Below, piece after piece: positions 37,410 to 47,828 of a stretch of 64,000 nucleotides of DNA. The stretch is from Camelus bactrianus. Taxonomy: Eukaryota > Chordata > Mammalia > Artiodactyla > Camelidae. Every line of letters starts with the position of its first letter. Position 1 is the stretch's first letter. The notes under the pieces were generated by a model. It was not told the origin of the DNA and did not search any database. It worked only from the letters and a program-made list of their open reading frames with translations. The translations under genes and the position numbers were made by a program. The stretch spans positions 23,647,501 to 23,711,500 of the forward strand of contig NC_133548.1 of assembly GCF_048773025.1 (NCBI RefSeq), given 5' to 3'.

Positions 37410-37640
37410 TTCATGCAATAGAAATGTTGTTGCTTTGGAGCTGGGTTCAAGTCCAGATTCTGCCACTTAGGTAACTTGTTTAATCATTCTGAGCCTCCAT
37501 TTCCTCATCCCAAGGGAAAGATGGTAATAATTATATATATGTACGTCATAGAATTAAATGAGATCCTACAAGGAGAGTTCACGGTACTCTTTCTGACAGA
37601 GTAAATACTACATAAATACTGGCCATCACTGTTACCTGTG
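37410..37640 (+). mobile_element. MIR SINE
   Basis: gctttggagctgggttcaag, tccagattctgccacttagg, cattctgagcctccatttcc, gaattaaatgagatcctaca. Confidence 0.85.
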
Positions 37641-37929
37641 AGCCATATCCCCAGAGGGCAGCTTTACCAAGTGGAGACACAGTTCTTACATCCTGCAGGG
37701 CAGCTTCTCCTGGAAGTGGCTACACATGTCCAAGGATCCAGACTCTGCTGCTTCTGTCTCTGCACCCCTCCTACCTCTATAGTCCTACAAAAACCACCAG
37801 AAACTACCCCATGCTCACTTTAGTTCACCAACCCATCCAAAGGCAGAATCACAAACATTTAAATAAATTTTGGACTACATTCAAACTTACTTTCATAAAT
37901 TACTGGAACTTTCTATTTGGAACAACCTC

Positions 37930-38290
37930 AGAGATGATCTAGTCCAACCTATTGACTTACAGATAAAGAAACCAAAGCAAGAGAGTTTAAGAAACTTGCC
38001 TAAAGGCCCATGGCTCATTAAAGATGGAGCCATGACTGGAACCCAGGTCCCCACTTCCCACCTTTCCCTATTTATTGATCCCACTGCCATGTTATATTTG
38101 GCTGTCTCCCCCAGAAAGTATGAGCTCCAACTCAGAACACCTGCTTGTTTGTGAGGAAGCTGAAGTTTAAAGAAGTTAAGTCACTTCCCCAAGGTTACTC
38201 AGCTTGTAAATGAAGGTATGAGATTTGGAACTCAGATTGTTCCAGTTCCAAAGCCTTTACTTTTTACTCTGTTAGCCTGTTTTCCAGTCC
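37930..38290 (-). mobile_element. Two MIR-type fragments
   Basis: 37930-38060 (cagataaagaaaccaaagca, cttgcctaaaggcccatggc, gactggaacccaggtcc) and 38150-38290 (gaggaagctgaagtttaaag, cttccccaaggttactcagc) both follow reverse MIR order. Confidence 0.65.
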
Positions 38291-38379
38291 CAGTGACTTA
38301 AAGATATCTCCTTCCAGAAGAAAGAATGGACATCAATGGTGGATGCGGGACAGTGGAGTAGAACGAGAAGTCAAGTGGG

Positions 38380-38830
38380 CTTTCACAGCCACCTGCTGTG
38401 TGAACTTGGACCAGTCATTTGACCTTGCCTTTCAGTCTGTCTTGTGCAGCAAGACTGTGACAGCACCTGGTGCAGCGCCTTGGCTATGATCCATATGTCG
38501 CTGAAAATTGTTGAATATGTGAACTCTTTTCCCCCGGCACCATGCAGCCATGTTCTTTACTTTTTGTTTTCCCTCTCACAGGGAACCTCAGTGGAGAGTT
38601 CATTATGCATCCGGAATCCTGCATCTCCCCATTCAGGTGGGGCGTGTCCTCAGGTCAAACTTAAGAGATCGCCTCTGTTTTCACAGCTTCAGCAGGGATC
38701 ACAGACTCTATCGAGTGTGAATACACTGTTTGTTTTCCTTCTTCTCTTTCTGTTTGCTTTTGGAAAAGTCCATTAGTGCTGAATGACATAATTAAATAGT
38801 CAAGGAGAGAACAGTTGGTGTGTTAATAAC
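38380..38830. promoter_or_regulatory. Low-repeat block, possible regulatory element
   Basis: No repeat recognised. Frames here (for example 38444-38776 plus) are not protein-like. It lies about 5-6 kb past the end of the EHF transcript. The call rests only on repeat depletion. Confidence 0.2.
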
Positions 38831-39839
38831 TCTTGGGTAAATATCATTTGTTATTGTCACCACTGAGGCTTTCAGAGAGATGGCACCATTCCTGGCCCTA
38901 GACTGCTGTCTTGTCAGCTTGCCTTCTTTCAGCAACCTGGAAAGACGGGTTTGGAGAGGGAAGGAGTCTGAAAGGGACTAGTGAGCAAGAGGAGGGAGAG
39001 GTATGGGAAAGAAACAGGCACTCTGAAAGAGATACAGAGGGTAAGAGACAGGAGGGTAGGCACACATACACACACACACGGTGAAGCCAAGGAGAGACAT
39101 CAGATAGCTGATGATTCATGGGATCTTTGACCAGATTTGATCCTCTCTTGGGTTCCTTCCTTAGTACCAGGGACCTCTGCATTCGGTATGTTAGCAGCTC
39201 TGACTTGGTCCCTCTGGTTCCACAGCTGCTCTTCCTCTACCATCCAGGATATGCAGTTTTTTTTCCTACCAGATCTGGCTGAGACCCAAAGAGGAGATGA
39301 TGTTGGCTGGACTCGAAGAATCAGCATAAGAAGGTTACATGGCATCACCATGGAGGCCAGGAGAAAAAGGAGCTTCCTTGAGGATGTCTCCATGTTGGGG
39401 ATGGAAGACTCCTGTGATTGTCAGGAACCCATGGCCAGGAAAGCTTACACTGGGATGAAAGGATTCGTGAACCAGAAAACTGGAATATCGGCTTCCTCTT
39501 TTAGTTAAGAGCCTGGGTGACCTTGGGTCTGTGGATCAAGCTCTCTGAGCTCTTAAAATGGCAGTTTGCTCCAAATGATCTTCCAGCTCTCTGGGGCTGT
39601 GATTTTAAGGCAGATCAACACCAAATCCTCTTTGAATCTTAGTCCCCTAGCTAGGGATGATCAGGTATGACTTTAACACAAGATGAAATGGCTTGAAGGC
39701 ACCCCTGTTGGTTAGGTATCATGTGTTCCCAGACGAGACACCCTAAATACTTCCCCTGGATTTGTTGCAAATTTAAAAATAATTCCTTTACTTTGTTTAG
39801 TGCTTAATTCTTTTCATAGCACTTTCCAAGGGAGACAAT
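38831..39839. other. Unassigned intergenic sequence
   Basis: No named repeat apart from a short (CA) run at 39062-39080. Frames on both strands at 39100-39508 overlap each other and look like chance. Confidence 0.45.
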
Positions 39840-40080
39840 AGAGCATTGTGATTAAGACCCCAAGTCTGGTCTCAGCCAGGCAGGCAGAGGCTCAAATCTC
39901 AGCTCTGTCACACACCAGCAGAGTGAGCTCAGGTAAGGTTCTTTACCTCTGTGAGCCTCAGTTTCCTCATCTGCAAGATGGAAATAACTGTAGAACCTAG
40001 CTCATCGGTGAGGATTTAAATGAATAAATAAAAGCAAAGTGTTTGGCACAGTGCCTGCCTGCATTAACCCTCCACAGATT
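39840..40080 (+). mobile_element. MIR SINE, well preserved
   Basis: attgtgattaagaccccaag, tcaaatctcagctctgtcac, ctctgtgagcctcagtttcc, tcatctgcaagatggaaata, cacagtgcctgcctgc. Confidence 0.9.
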
Positions 40081-40099
40081 ATAGAATGATCAAATATTA

Positions 40100-40235
40100 A
40101 AATCTGACCACTCCATTCCCACAAGACCACTGGCAAGTAGGTATGTATCTCTATTTAAGAGGGGAAGAAACTAAGGAATGGAGAAGTTAAGTGATCTGCC
40201 CGCAGCCTCCAGCCAGTTAAAGTTGAAGCCCGGAG
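40100..40235 (-). mobile_element. MIR fragment
   Basis: atctctatttaagaggggaa, gaaactaaggaatggagaag, ttaagtgatctgcccgcagc in reverse MIR order. Confidence 0.65.
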
Positions 40236-40584
40236 CAGAAAGAAAACAGCCTGTCCATCCCCCATATCATCACAAAGTCCCTGAACTGAGAGGCTAATCT
40301 TGGAGGGGGAGAAGGTGAAGGGAGAAGAGAAAAGGGCTGAGGAATTAATCTTGGGGAACACATGTAGGTAGAAGGACGGAAAGAGTAAGAACTGAAGAAT
40401 GAGTACACAGGAAAGCAGGAGAAGAAAACTGTCACAGAAAACAAAGAAATGGATCTTTTCCAAAGTAGAATGGAAGGTCACCAGTGTCAAAAATCACAAA
40501 GTCAAAAGAAAGGCCTTGGAATTTGAAAATTAAAAAAAAAAACAAAACAAATCTTTCATTTATTTACCAAATCTTTTTGGAGTC

Positions 40585-40975
40585 AGTTATATATGTTAGC
40601 ACATCCTACCTCTAGGAATATGTTGGTGAACATGGCGGGCAAGGTCCCTACTCTCCTGGGGCTTACATTCTAGCAGGGAAAATAAATACTATAAAAGTAA
40701 CCTAATAAACTAAAATTACAATTTCAGGTAGTGCAAGTTCTGAAAAGAAGATCAAGTGAGGGTAATGTAACAGAAAGTGATGGGGAAGGCGGGTGAGCAG
40801 CGAAGCTCCCATGATTAGCAAAGGTGACTCTATGAACCTGCAAGACTAGAAGCCGCCAACCCCATAAAGACCAAAAGTGTACCTGAGGCAAAGGGAACAG
40901 AGGCAGGGAGGAGTCTGACTATGATCTTTGAGAGGGCATTTTCAGTGACTTGATATGAACAGAGGGCTAGATCAT
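40585..40975 (-). mobile_element. L2 3' fragment
   Basis: tgttggtgaacatggcgggc, cctggggcttacattctagc, tcaggtagtgcaagttctga, gacttgatatgaacagaggg in reverse L2 order. Confidence 0.75.
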
Positions 40976-41487
40976 GATAGTTGACAGAAAAGAACTGAAC
41001 TATAAAGAAATAAAGAGACTATGGGTAAACTACTCACTAAGGAACTGGTCTCGAAAAGAAGGAAGGGAATGGTATTGGTGGCATTTATGGCAGACAGTGG
41101 GCAATGCCAGTCACTCCTATTTGGGGATCTTTGACTTCCCTTCCCATTTCAGTGATTTCCCCTCAATGCCAATATTCTCAACCAGAAAGCCACATCCTTG
41201 GAACTTTTATATCAATGACTGTAGGGCATTTTGGGGGGTTGGAGATAAGAATACTCAAATCCTCACACTTCAAGGCTCTACTGACAGCATGGAACTTGTT
41301 TGTGCTCATAGATACTGTCACCCATTCAGGCAAACACAGAGATATTTGCTTGGAGTCCTTATTGTTTGTTGTTGTTGTTCTCAGGGTCACCTTTGGTTTC
41401 TAAGGCTCATTGGATCTCCTTTCACTGTTGGCTAGTTTTGCTCACTACCCTTTCCACTCTTACCCCGTCCTGCAGGTCAAATTCTAG

Positions 41488-41700
41488 AACAGTGCTGTCC
41501 AACAGAACTTTATTTGATTATGAAAGTGTTCTATATTTGCACTGTCCAGTACAGGAACCATTAGCCATAGGTGGCTATGCAACATTTAGAATGTGGGTAA
41601 TACAATCAAGGAAGCACATTTTTCATTTATATAATTTTAACTAATTTAAACGTACATAACCACATGTGGTTAGTGCATATAGTTTTCGCCAGATTTTAAC
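41488..41700 (+). mobile_element. hAT-type DNA transposon fragment
   Basis: Starts with acagtgctgtccaacagaac and later has taattttaactaatttaaac then aaccacatgtggttagtgca, the pattern of a common mammalian non-autonomous DNA transposon. Family not assigned. Confidence 0.6.
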
Positions 41701-42203
41701 TCTTTGGTCTAGAGTTAAAATTCAGGAGGGTTCATTGTTCCCAAAGACGAGGCACTCTGCAAGTTCCTTGTGATGACTAAGAAATGCATCAATGCATATC
41801 AATAAGCCCAGGGTAATTCCCAGAGGGAATTTCTTCTCAAAGAAAAAAAAAAAAAACTGGACCATATACAAAGTTGGCCAAGCTTGATGTGCATGAATAT
41901 TATCAGCATACTAATTTGGCCCAAACATGAAAATACTGCTTCTTCTAAGTCAGAGAGATAATCTCTAAAGAGCATCATTTCCCTAAGTGTGTTGTAAGAG
42001 GTGCTGATTTCATGAAGCCTTCTTTGATGAAAAAGGTCCATTGTCAAACAGGCTTGGGAAATCGGGAACATTTCTTCCCTCTCGTATAGATTCACACAAT
42101 GCACATCATCGTCATAAAAGCTCTGGGCAATCCTGTGATAAATAACTCTGTAACACATTGTTTGTCTCAGTATTATTTCTTCAATGTATTTAACCATGAA
42201 ATT

Positions 42204-42204
<1 letters not shown>

Positions 42205-42247
<43 letters not shown>
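42205..42247 (+). repeat. (TG)n microsatellite
   Basis: About 21 uninterrupted units. Confidence 0.97.
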
Positions 42248-42252
<5 letters not shown>

Positions 42253-42289
42253 TTAGCTTTCTGACATCCTAGAGAAATAGTAAGCTTAA

Positions 42290-42545
42290 GAGTGTGGACT
42301 TGGGGAGAGAGATCTGGGTGAACAAAGCCAGTTCTACCACTTCTCACTAGCTGTGTGACCTTGAGAAAGTCATGTAACCTTCCTGGTCTCCATGTCCTTC
42401 ATTCGAAAATTGGAGCCAATATCTGTACACAGCAAATTTGCACAAGGATTAAATGTAATACTGTATGCAAAGAATATATTGCAGTTCCTGGGATTAAGCG
42501 GATCTTTCCAAAATGGTTAGCTATTATTATTTTCATAATTATTTA
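42290..42545 (+). mobile_element. MIR SINE
   Basis: actagctgtgtgaccttgag, aaagtcatgtaaccttcctg, cattcgaaaattggagccaa, cacaaggattaaatgtaata, followed by ttagctattattattttcat. Confidence 0.88.
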
Positions 42546-42649
42546 TGAAGTTAAGTGACTGAAGGACTGAGACTTTCTGGGCACCAGGAGAAAGAAATAT
42601 GCTATGAACTAGCTTGAAATGTTTTACATGTTGTATTGGAAACCGGAAT

Positions 42650-43300
42650 GCACACATGAGCTCCTCTGCCTCCCTTTGCTTCTCTTTCACTAAGAATGTA
42701 CACTTGGCACTGAATGCCTCTCTGCAATTCATTCTCAACAGCCAGAGAGGCTCTTTTAAACTAGAAGCTGGGCTCTGTCACTCCTCTGTGGCTCCCCATC
42801 TCACTCAGAAGAAAAACTAGACCCTTCATAATGGCCTCCAAGTTCTATGCGATCTGACCTGCCAGGGCCACTCTTACTTCATTTCCTACTATTGCTGTGT
42901 CTGCTCTGGCAAACAGACTTCCTGGCTCTTCCCCGGACGTGTCAGAACCTCAGGAACTTTGCGCTTACGGCCCCTCCAGTCGGGTATCATTCCCCCAGTC
43001 ATCTGCATGGCTCCTTCCCTTACATCCTTCTTAATGCTGCCTAACCTTGCAATCCACCCCTGCATACTCTGGTACACTCTACTCCTCTTCCTTGCTCTGT
43101 ATTTCTTTACTACACATCTGATATGCTACCTTTTATTTGTTTGTATTTTGCTTCTTGTCTGTTTCCATCCAACAGAACATAAACTTCACAAGAGCAGAAT
43201 TTTTGTCTCTTTAAATCTCTGCCGTGACTCAGCACCTACAACAGTGTCTGGCACATAACAGATGCTCAATCGATGCTTACTGAGTAAATACATGTGGGAA
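42650..43300 (+). mobile_element. L2 3' end, the longest L2 copy here
   Basis: ctgtcactcctctgtggctc, taatggcctccaagttctat, gcgatctgacctgccagggc, ggaactttgcgcttacggcc, agtcatctgcatggctcctt, ggcacataacagatgctcaa run in L2 order over 650 bp. It lies just beyond the likely end of EHF. Confidence 0.88.
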
Positions 43301-43403
43301 CCGCGTATGTTTGGTTGCTATAGGCTAAGCGCATTTCCACTGAGCCCAGTCTGGGGTGGCTTGTTGAAGCATGAAACACAGTTACCGGCTGCTCTCCGTG
43401 GTT

Positions 43404-43409
43404 TTTATT
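43404..43409 (-). terminator. Candidate distal EHF poly(A) signal AATAAA
   Basis: The minus strand reads AATAAA here, within gctaataaaaacc. Downstream minus-strand sequence is moderately GT-rich (ggtaactgtgtttc), as expected of a cleavage-stimulation element. It is the furthest hexamer before the L2 remnant. Confidence 0.45.
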
Positions 43410-43705
43410 AGCGTTTTCTGGGACCCATCAAACAAACAAACAAAAAACCCCGTATTTTGAAAAATATAATTCTTTCATAAAACAAGTATACTTGGTTTGA
43501 ATTTAACATAGTTTCAAGGGCAAGATTTCTGATTTTTAAAAAACAGCGGCAGGAGGGTTGTTCCCCACAAACTGTCAACCCAGAAGCCAGATGGGAAGAC
43601 AAGCAAGAATTATGCAGATAGTTACAGAAAGATTTATCCCAGTTAAGCTCGGCTGGTGAAGGCTCATACATTTCCATGGTTCATGAGGCACAGGATCAAT
43701 GAGTT

Positions 43706-43711
43706 TTTATT
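43706..43711 (-). terminator. Candidate EHF poly(A) signal AATAAA
   Basis: AATAAA on the minus strand within tttaataaaaactc, about 300 bp before the most distal candidate. Either signal could end the long EHF message. Confidence 0.4.
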
Positions 43712-44474
43712 AAATGCTCTACCTCTTATTCCAGAAATGGAATCCCAAGAAGCAGGGCTGAGGTTTACTCAGCTCTGATATTGTGATTTCTGTGCTCTTT
43801 TGTTCACACAGTAAGTATCCATCCAATGGGCTCCTGTGGACTATCTGATACACCTGATACAGTCAGATAAGCTCCTCACGAATATGGTTCCACGTTGTGC
43901 ACGTAGTACACACGGACAGTTTTTTTTTAACTGTAGAAGAATAATACAATTGCCTTTCCCTCTTACGATTTTAACTTGTCCTATATTTTATACATTTGAA
44001 AAACAACACACTTGCAAAACTAAAATCTAACATGCATGACTAACCTTATCAAAAGATCCCTCAATGTTTTTCAAAAAGAAAAAAAAAATACAAACCAACC
44101 CCCAAATACTAAACCTTAGAACTGGTTTACACTTAAACAGCAATTCACCTCATATCAACACATTCATAATCTTCATTGGTTAAACCAGGTTAAAGGTTCG
44201 TTACTGGCTCCTTACCCCAGGGCAGTCTCACAGTTCCTAAGAAGGTGGCAGAATTCTCACACAGCACACGCGGACTTGCAGACCCAAGCAGCCCGTTTCG
44301 GTTTCATTTCAGCACAGGTAGGAAGGTAAAGTAGAGAGTCTCTCAGTACAGTATTCATCTAATAGATAATTTGTCCTTGAAGTTCTGGCCATTGTGCTGT
44401 GAGTCCAGGGAAGAAACAATTCACGCCCCAATTATGGACGTGGCCTCCCAACCCGAGGAGTCTTCCAGAAGACA

Positions 44475-44605
44475 TTAATTCACTAACTCAGCGTGTATTT
44501 ACTGAGGGCCTGTCTCAAGCTGGGTACTGGGAAAACAATGTTGATAAGATATAGTCCCTTGTCTCAGAGTTTACAGTCTAGCAGGGTAAGAATTTGAAGA
44601 AGGAC
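44475..44605 (-). mobile_element. L2 fragment in EHF 3'UTR
   Basis: gtgtatttactgagggcctg, gggtactgggaaaacaatgt, cagagtttacagtctagcag in reverse L2 order. Confidence 0.7.
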
Positions 44606-46317
44606 AAGCATGTTCAAAGGCAAACTCATCGCCTAGGTCTGCCCTGCTCGGAAAGCAAGTTCCAGAAGCTGTAGGTATGTCCCTGGGAGTCAGAGCTTAG
44701 TGCAAGTTTCATCAAGTCAAATATCTAGAAGCTTGGGATGCTCTGAGTCTGGTAAAGTCTTAGCAGTACATTTCCTGACTCAGGTTCCCATGAGAAAAAA
44801 AATAAATTAAAAAAAAACAAATAAGAGCCCATGCTTTAGAAGGGTTTCAGAAGACTATGTGTAGTGACCATAGGAGCATCCATCTCAGACGAGCTTCTCA
44901 AATGAGAAGCTGTGAGTCTCCCAAAGCAGGGGGCTTCACCTGATGCTGCCTTATCCTTGGGATTTTGCTCTCCCTCACAGCACTGCGGTGGGAAGGATTC
45001 TGTTCACACCCCAAGTTGGCATGACTCGATTCCTGTGAGTTCTCCAAGTCACGAACAGCACATAGAAAATGCATCAAACTCAAGCCAAGGCAATAGAGAG
45101 ATATGCTGAGAACTTAATACACCAACCTATTTAAGCAGGAACCGGGTGCCAAGAAACCGTCACATCCAACAAATAACACAATCTGCTAATTATCTGCAGA
45201 GTGTTCCAGTCGGTACGCCCCAGACTCACTACCTAGCAGGGATTGCTCTTCAATGGAAAGGTGCAGAAGGATCCAAGGCCAATGTGGAGGAACGTGAGAA
45301 ACCTAGAGGTCTGAGGAAGGGCGAGCTCAGAGAAGGATCCAGGCAGCTTAGATGATGAACAGGCAAAGCCAGGGAGTGAATTAGCAGATGTCCCTAATAA
45401 CTTCACACATTCAGACACACACAGACACACACACATTCACATGCTTACACTAATTCAAATCTCTAGAGTTTTAATTCGTTGTGCGTGGTATAGTCAAATG
45501 CCGGGTAAAACTTCATCGTCCTTTATCCTTGCTTGGGGAGCAAGGTGTGTCTTTCATGCAGGAATGTCTCAGATCTGTGCTGTCCGGCGTCACTGATGTC
45601 AATTCCCTCAGTGACTGTTACTTGACAACACTGAGTAACACCTTTGCAGAGGTGACCAAGCCAGGCAGAAAGAAAAACAACTTGGTTGTACCTTCAGAAG
45701 GTCATTCATCTCACTAAGCTGTGCACCAAGACCACCAGCCAAAATGGCTCTCATTATAATTAGAATTTTAAAAATTCTTAATTCTTCATCCTTCCAACTT
45801 TCTGAATCCATCACAAACACTTTGACTAAGAATGGTTTGCCTCAACTGAGTAAGACACGGTGGCTGGCACTCCATTAGCCGGTGACAAGAGCACTCCCTC
45901 CCGTTGACACATGCCTTCATCCCCATATTAAGACAGTGCAGGAGGAAGGAGAAAGCCAAGGACGTGGGGAGCCAAAAAGACAAGTTGCAAAAGGGATCTG
46001 GATGTTCAAATTCATTTTCAAAGCATCTACAGGCTCGTGTTCCTCCCCGATTTCCTGGCGCACTGCTGAGTCTCCAGGTACCCAGAATAATGCCATCCTT
46101 GAAGACGCCCCCACCTCCTCACTGACTGTAGCCCCTGAACTGAGTTTTCTGTTTTCTATCTTCCTTTTTTTTTTTTTTTTTAAACATTTCCTCTGGATGC
46201 AAAGCTAGGCAAGAAATGATTCACTCTGGAATGAGTTAAGATGAGACAAGAAAGAGATTATCCAAAAGAGGAAAGACTGTAAGAATTAACATCTGCAAAG
46301 ACTTTCCCTGGAACTTT

Positions 46318-46392
46318 CACTTTCTCTTTCTCTCTCACACACACACACTCTCTCTCTCTCTCTTCCTCTCTCTCTCTCTCCCCTCTCAGTGT
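46318..46392 (+). repeat. (AC)n and (TC)n pyrimidine tract in EHF 3'UTR
   Basis: Mixed ctctctct and acacacac runs. In the transcript (minus strand) this is a GA/GT-rich tract. Confidence 0.9.
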
Positions 46393-46607
46393 TTCCTCCT
46401 GCAATACCATTTTCACTGTTTTGTAATCCCAGTGAAATGTGTTCTAGTGTGAGCTCCTGTTTAATGCACCCGACTCTGGCTCTCATCTGGGGTTCTGAAA
46501 AGAAGACTCTCTAGATTTTTCAATCCATTGTCCAACATTTTAAAAGTTAGAAACAGGTTGACTTTAAAGTCTTGCTTTTTTTCCCCCACTCTAGGGACTA
46601 AAAGATC

Positions 46608-46613
46608 TTTATT
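46608..46613 (-). terminator. Candidate proximal EHF poly(A) signal AATAAA
   Basis: AATAAA on the minus strand about 1.1 kb past the stop codon. Its use would give a short 3'UTR that excludes the microsatellites further downstream. Confidence 0.35.
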
Positions 46614-46662
46614 TCTTATTGTTTTGAGAATAAATCACCATCTTCATCTTGACTGGCTAAAT

Positions 46663-46886
46663 CAGTGGTTCTCAGTTAAGGGCAATTTTGTTCCTCGGGG
46701 AACATCTGGCAATGTCTGGAGACATTTTTGGTTGTCACAACTTCTGGGACCGGAGTGCTATTGGCATCTTGTGGGTAGAGGTCATAGACACCACTGAACA
46801 TCCCACAACACACAGGACAGCCAAATAATACACAACAAAGAACCATGCAGCCCAAAACGTCAGTTGTGCCCATTGAGAAACCATGG
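46663..46886 (+). mobile_element. hAT-Charlie-type non-autonomous DNA transposon in EHF 3'UTR
   Basis: Imperfect terminal inverted repeats: cagtggttctcagt at the left and ttgagaaaccatgg at the right. The inside reads ggcaatgtctggagacattt and ttggttgtcacaacttctgg, a well-known mammalian MER-type sequence. About 224 bp, near full length. Subfamily not assigned. Confidence 0.8.
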
Positions 46887-47728
46887 ACTATGGGAGTACA
46901 AGAACAAACTACCCCCTTTCTCCCACTTATTGTAAGCAATTGGGATGAAAATAACCGAGGCTGGACCTTCTCTTAAATAAAAGAGAGCAGAGGTGGCAAC
47001 TGAAGTTTTTCACCAATCATCCAAGGGGGAGAAGGGAAGACAGCCTTGGCACCAAGTAAATCTTTCCTGAATGAGTGTAGAAAGTCCCCTCCACCATTAT
47101 TCTTCTTGCTGATTTAAACATGAAAGTCCTGTGGTTATGCAGTGATTACAGTCCACCCTGGATTCTGGAAGTCCTCATTCTCCACTCACTGGCTCTTGAA
47201 GGTCAGGTTAAACTTGCCAGCATCCTTCCGGCTCATCCCATCAATCTGAGACCCTGGAGTTCTTCCCAGCGACCACGCCCACTTCTCCTGACGAGACCAC
47301 GTGGATGCTTACAATCCAGCGGAGGACACATCATCTTTTCCTAAACCACTCTGCATATAAAAACATTTAATGCCCTCTGATTTTTTTTTTTCCTTTCTCT
47401 TAGCAAGAAGCACAAGACTACAAACTGTTCTTCTTGCCGCCGAAAAGAACTTCACAATAGAGGCAAAAACAAATCACAACCACTTACAGCGTCATATTTC
47501 ACAGAAAACTGTGTACATTTGTTCCCCATATAGGACATACTTCAAAGTAACAAAATAATTTTATCAACTGTAATGTTCCTTCCTCCTGTTAGAAGTCGAT
47601 GTATTTTTTTTCCCCTCATGGTACATAAATATCAGAGAAAAGTAGTCTTGGAAATATTTACGTCCGGGGAGCTCTCGAGTGGTTATCACATGGGTGTGTT
47701 CAGGTTTGTGTTCAAGGCGTCAGTGGCT

Positions 47729-47828
47729 TCAGTTCTCGTTTTCCCTCCATCCACGTGCATTCTTGCCAAATTTATATACCAGTCTTCGCCCGTCCACGCG
47801 TTCCAGAATTTCTCTTTTGTAGTAATAT
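47729..47828 (-). CDS. EHF: EHF terminal coding exon, end of ETS domain and stop
   Basis: The coding part starts after cctctgttacag, completes the split Arg codon and encodes [20 protein letters not shown] followed by [12 protein letters not shown] and TGA at 47729-47731. YYYKREIL completes the recognition helix, and RLVYKFG forms the last ETS strands. The C-terminal GWRENEN is as in human EHF. A short 101-bp intron precedes it. The same exon continues into the 3'UTR. Confidence 0.97.

Larger units (their letters stand above)
43385..47728 (-). other. EHF: Probable EHF 3'UTR (about 4.3 kb)
   Basis: There is no other gene evidence downstream of the EHF stop codon. Minus-strand AATAAA hexamers occur at 46608-46613, 43706-43711 and 43404-43409. 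The last is followed by a GT-containing stretch and then an L2 remnant, so I place the distal end near 43.4 kb. I recall long EHF messages in human, which would fit, but the boundary is inferred. The UTR contains an old hAT element, an L2 fragment and purine-pyrimidine simple repeats. Confidence 0.6.

Noticed and set aside
40974-41435. 153-codon plus-strand open frame
   Set aside because: No recognisable domain or exon structure; it lies in intergenic DNA just after an L2 fragment.
41799-42347. 182-codon minus-strand open frame
   Set aside because: It crosses a (TG)n microsatellite that translates to TH repeats and overlaps a MIR; no protein similarity.
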